From NCBI GenBank assembly GCA_029962745.1, contig CM057162.1:8067080-8131079 (forward strand): 64,000 nt of DNA. Direction: 5' to 3'. The notes below the pieces were generated by a model. That model was given only the letters and a program-made list of their open reading frames with translations, did no database searches and was not told the DNA's origin. Positions 56,501 to 60,708 of this stretch are shown piece after piece (the stretch's first letter is position 1; each line of letters starts with the position of its first letter). Source of the DNA: Echinometra lucunter. Taxonomy: Eukaryota; Echinodermata; Echinoidea; Camarodonta; Echinometridae. Position numbers and translations under genes: made by a program.

Positions 56501-58023
56501 ATTTGGATCAAAAGTATCTCCTAAGCAACATTATCTTTGTTTGTTATTATACTTCGCTTTATTCTTAGGGTGATATTTCGCTGAAATTCCGAATCTAATG
56601 ACGGATCATTCGTGTTTCCCGCATATTACATGTACAGATTCCCTGCCCTTCCGGGTGCTTGGTTCTGCATGTGACGTCAGGTGTCAATCACGGTGCCTGG
56701 CGAGGCTTAGCCTAAATTTTTAGGGGCGTTCCCAATAAACTTCTTTCTTTTGATTTCATGTGTTTAGGAGTGATATTCAGGGAAAATGGTTGCTATATCT
56801 GGATTTGGCATAAAAAGTACTACAAATAGGGAACAACTTGCTTTTCCATAATAGTGGACCTTTAATATTTGCAATGAGAAATTATCAGGGAAGTTCAGGT
56901 CGCAGCTGTGCGGTGCTCAAATGCCACAAGACTTAGAGAAAGTTTAAAAATTGCAAACTAACTGAGTGCGAAATCCACTTGCTTTTGACTCATGAAGCCT
57001 GTTTGTGTGAGAAGCCGTACTCCCTACACAGGTTTCAGTAAGCAATGTGAAGGAATTCGTCGCCAGTGGGTAAAAACATCAACAGAAAGGACTTTGAAGT
57101 CAAGAAACATTATCATTATATACTTTGGCGTAAAATTTAATGAGTGAAAACATGACTTTGTAAACAGGGTAAGATTTAGGGCTCCCATTTACTACAGCTT
57201 CTATGCTGCAATCGAACTTTTACTGACAAAACTAAGTTGAAAAACCATCGAAAGTACAAAAATACATCATACCTTCATCCGTCAGATATGACCATTGTCT
57301 TACCTCATCTACCCATGTATCCATGCTTTATTTTATTGATCTAGAATAAAGTAAATGGAACAATATCAGGGCATATCTCATATCTTACATTCATTTTGTA
57401 CACAGAGCCAAACGCGGTCATCGCGCTTGCCCACCGCAGCAATGGCGTCGCCGATAGAGGGCCAAATACATAAACCGGAGGTGAAATTGGTCTATATCTT
57501 GTTCTTGCTATGCAGGCGAGACAAAAAGTAAATGACAAGCATGATGAAAAAAAGCATCATGTAATCTTTGCACTGATTATTCTTAACAACAAGCCTTATT
57601 TTGCTTAATGAACTTGTTTGACTTTATTTTTGCTTTTCAAACTCACCTTTTCGTCTTTTTCACTCAATTTCATGAGAGAAGCTAATATTTTCTTTTTATG
57701 AATCACCGTGTGGTCAACATACTGCCAGTCTATAATTGGAAAAAAGAAAAAAAATCACTAATGATATTTTAGCAAGAGTTAATCAGCATTAGAATACATA
57801 TTGCAAAAAAATTATAGAGAAGCAGGAAAATACTCAGCTCTAGAAAGCTAGGGAGCTCTTGCAAACTAAAAAAGTACTGGTTAAAAAGAAAACATTAAAA
57901 AGAAGAAAATTGCAAAATGGAAATTTCACTATTTCTCACTAACAGAAATCAAAAGATATCTCCTGTAAACTGAAATGTAATTTGAAAGAATGCCAAATCG
58001 AAGGTTATTGATTATTATTATCA

Positions 58024-58054
<31 letters not shown>

Positions 58055-60582
58055 TATTATCATGAATATAATATGTGCTTTACAAGGATAGAATATCCTC
58101 ATCAGGAATGAAACCTAGAGGATTAACTCACATTGTTTGATAGTGACTAGAGCCATAAGGACTAGTGGAATAACTCACATTGCTTAATAGTGACTAGAGC
58201 CATAAGGCCTAGTGGATTAACGAGCTCACATTGCTTGATAGTGACTAGAGCCATAAGGCTTAGTGGATTAACTCACATTGCTTGATAATGACTGGAGCAA
58301 TAAGGCCCAGTGGATTAACTCACATTGCTTGATAGTGACTGGAGCCATGAGGCCTAGTGGATTAACTCACATTGCTTTATTGTGACTACAGCCATGAGGC
58401 CTAGTGGATTAACTCACATTGCTTGATAGTGACTACAGCCATAAGGCCTAGTGGATTAACTCACATTGCTTGATAGTGACTAGAGCCATGAGGCCTAGTG
58501 GATTAACTCACATTGCTTGATAGTGACTACAGCCATAAGGCCTAGTGGATTAACTCACATTGCTTGATAGTGACTACAGCCATAAGGCCTAGTGGATTAA
58601 CTCACATTGCTTGATAGTGACTACAGCCATAAGGCCTAGTGGATTAACTCACATTGCTTGATAGTGACTACAGCCATAAGGCCTAGTGGATTAACTCGCA
58701 TTGCTTGATAGTGACTACAGCCATAAGGCCTAGTGGATTAACTCACATTGCTTGATAGTGACTAGAGCCATAAGGCCTAGTGGATTAACTCACATTGCTT
58801 GATAGTGACTGGAGCCATTAGGCCTAGTGAATTAACTCACATTGCTTGATAGTGACTACAGCCATAAGGCCTGTTGGTTTAACTCACATTGCTTGATAGT
58901 GACTAGAGCCAAAAGCTGACCCACATTACTGTCCTTCATTTTTTTCCTTGTCTTCAGATCTTCACTGGGAACAAAGAAAATAAGCAGAGAAAAAAATGTT
59001 GCTTTGTTGTCAGATTTCTGGCTGGTTTTAAAAATTTAGCATGAAGTGTACCAATCACCTAAAAAATGATTTTTGTACTTCGTCAAATTGATATCGTTTG
59101 AGGGGAATGTCGGTACCTAACAATGCCATCCCAAATGAGTTAACTTAGCATTGTTGCTCAAAACATTTTCATCAAAGACTTGATTAAATACAATGGTATA
59201 CAAAGTTTTAAAAAAATAAACACATTTTTATTTCAAATTTAAAAAATAGAGGGATAAACACTCACTAGAATGCACTGAAATATGAATTGCTTTTTGCTAT
59301 TTCCATAGCCACTTGAAGTTCCTCAACCTGTGAAAAAGATAGGAATATGAATCAGAATTGTTGATTTTGTGTGTATAAATATAATTTTTCTTTCAAACAT
59401 GATTACACATAAATGTACAATCTATGAATACGACATCGTACATTCACTTAACATTCAATCAATCTTTCGCCAAATTATTACTGAACACTTTTTGAAAGCT
59501 AAATACAAAGATGTAAAATTGTTTCATGAGTCAGATTTAGGCCAGCATACATGTAATTTTCTTTTTCCAAAGATTATCATTGTAGTAATACTGCATGAAA
59601 TGCTGCGAACAAGAAGAAAAAAATCCATGAATCATTGATGTAACAAGATGACAATCAACATCTTAAAGGCATTGGTTAACATTGTTATGATTTTTTAAAA
59701 TCTAAATTTGCTACTTGAAAATGGGATAAACATATTATAAGTGTAAAAGTACTAGTCTGAAAGTTTCAAAGAATAATATCCACACGAAGTATTTTTAAAT
59801 ATTAAAAATGTGAACCAATATTTGATAAATATATAGGGGTCAGTTGCACGGACTAGATGTAAGGAGTGCACATGCGAGCATGGCTTACCGGACCGTACTG
59901 TGTGTATTGGCGTGTCACACAGAGGGAGGCAGATAACAGTCTTTTTTAATTCAAGCAAAACAGTCCTCTTATTTTAGTGTCTCTGAGACCAAAAATAATA
60001 AAATTGTGGTTTGCGTCTTACTAACAGTTTTTCATTCCAAATTATGGTTGGTTTCAGGGTTTTTGAGTACAAATACAAGTACTCATACACATGTTTCATC
60101 TTAGTTTGAGAATTTTTTAAATCGGCTGCTCACAAAGTTAGCCAATGCCTTTAATGATAATACTACATAATAATATACTTTTTCTCCTTTTGTTGATAAT
60201 TAACATCTACATGTATAGAAAATGATAGTAGAGCTCTTCATAATTAATTTCATCAAGTTACTGCTTGCAAAAGTTATTTTCCTCAATACATTTGTTGTCT
60301 ACTCTTTATGTTCCATGTATTATTTATATTCCAAAGTTCATGCACTTTATGTTCCATGCCTTATTTATATTCCAAAGTCCATATAGTACAAGTGCACAGA
60401 GTACTGTAATCGTAGTAGATTAAAATACGCTTCCTGAATCCATCTTTTGTATCATTTGTAAACTCTGCAATTGGCACATATGTGTGCCTTTTAATTGCAG
60501 TGTGGTATGGAACCTCTTCTTTATCACTTTTGATTAATGACTGGATATAAACGCACATACACACACACACACACACACACAT

Positions 60583-60632
<50 letters not shown>

Positions 60633-60669
60633 TTGGTGAACCACACGTCAACTGTGTAACTTACACTTA

Positions 60670-60708
<39 letters not shown>

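Noticed and set aside
58113..58910. Regular array that could suggest a CRISPR locus
   Set aside because: The 47-bp units are fully repetitive with no unique spacers, and it lies in a eukaryotic intron. It is a minisatellite.
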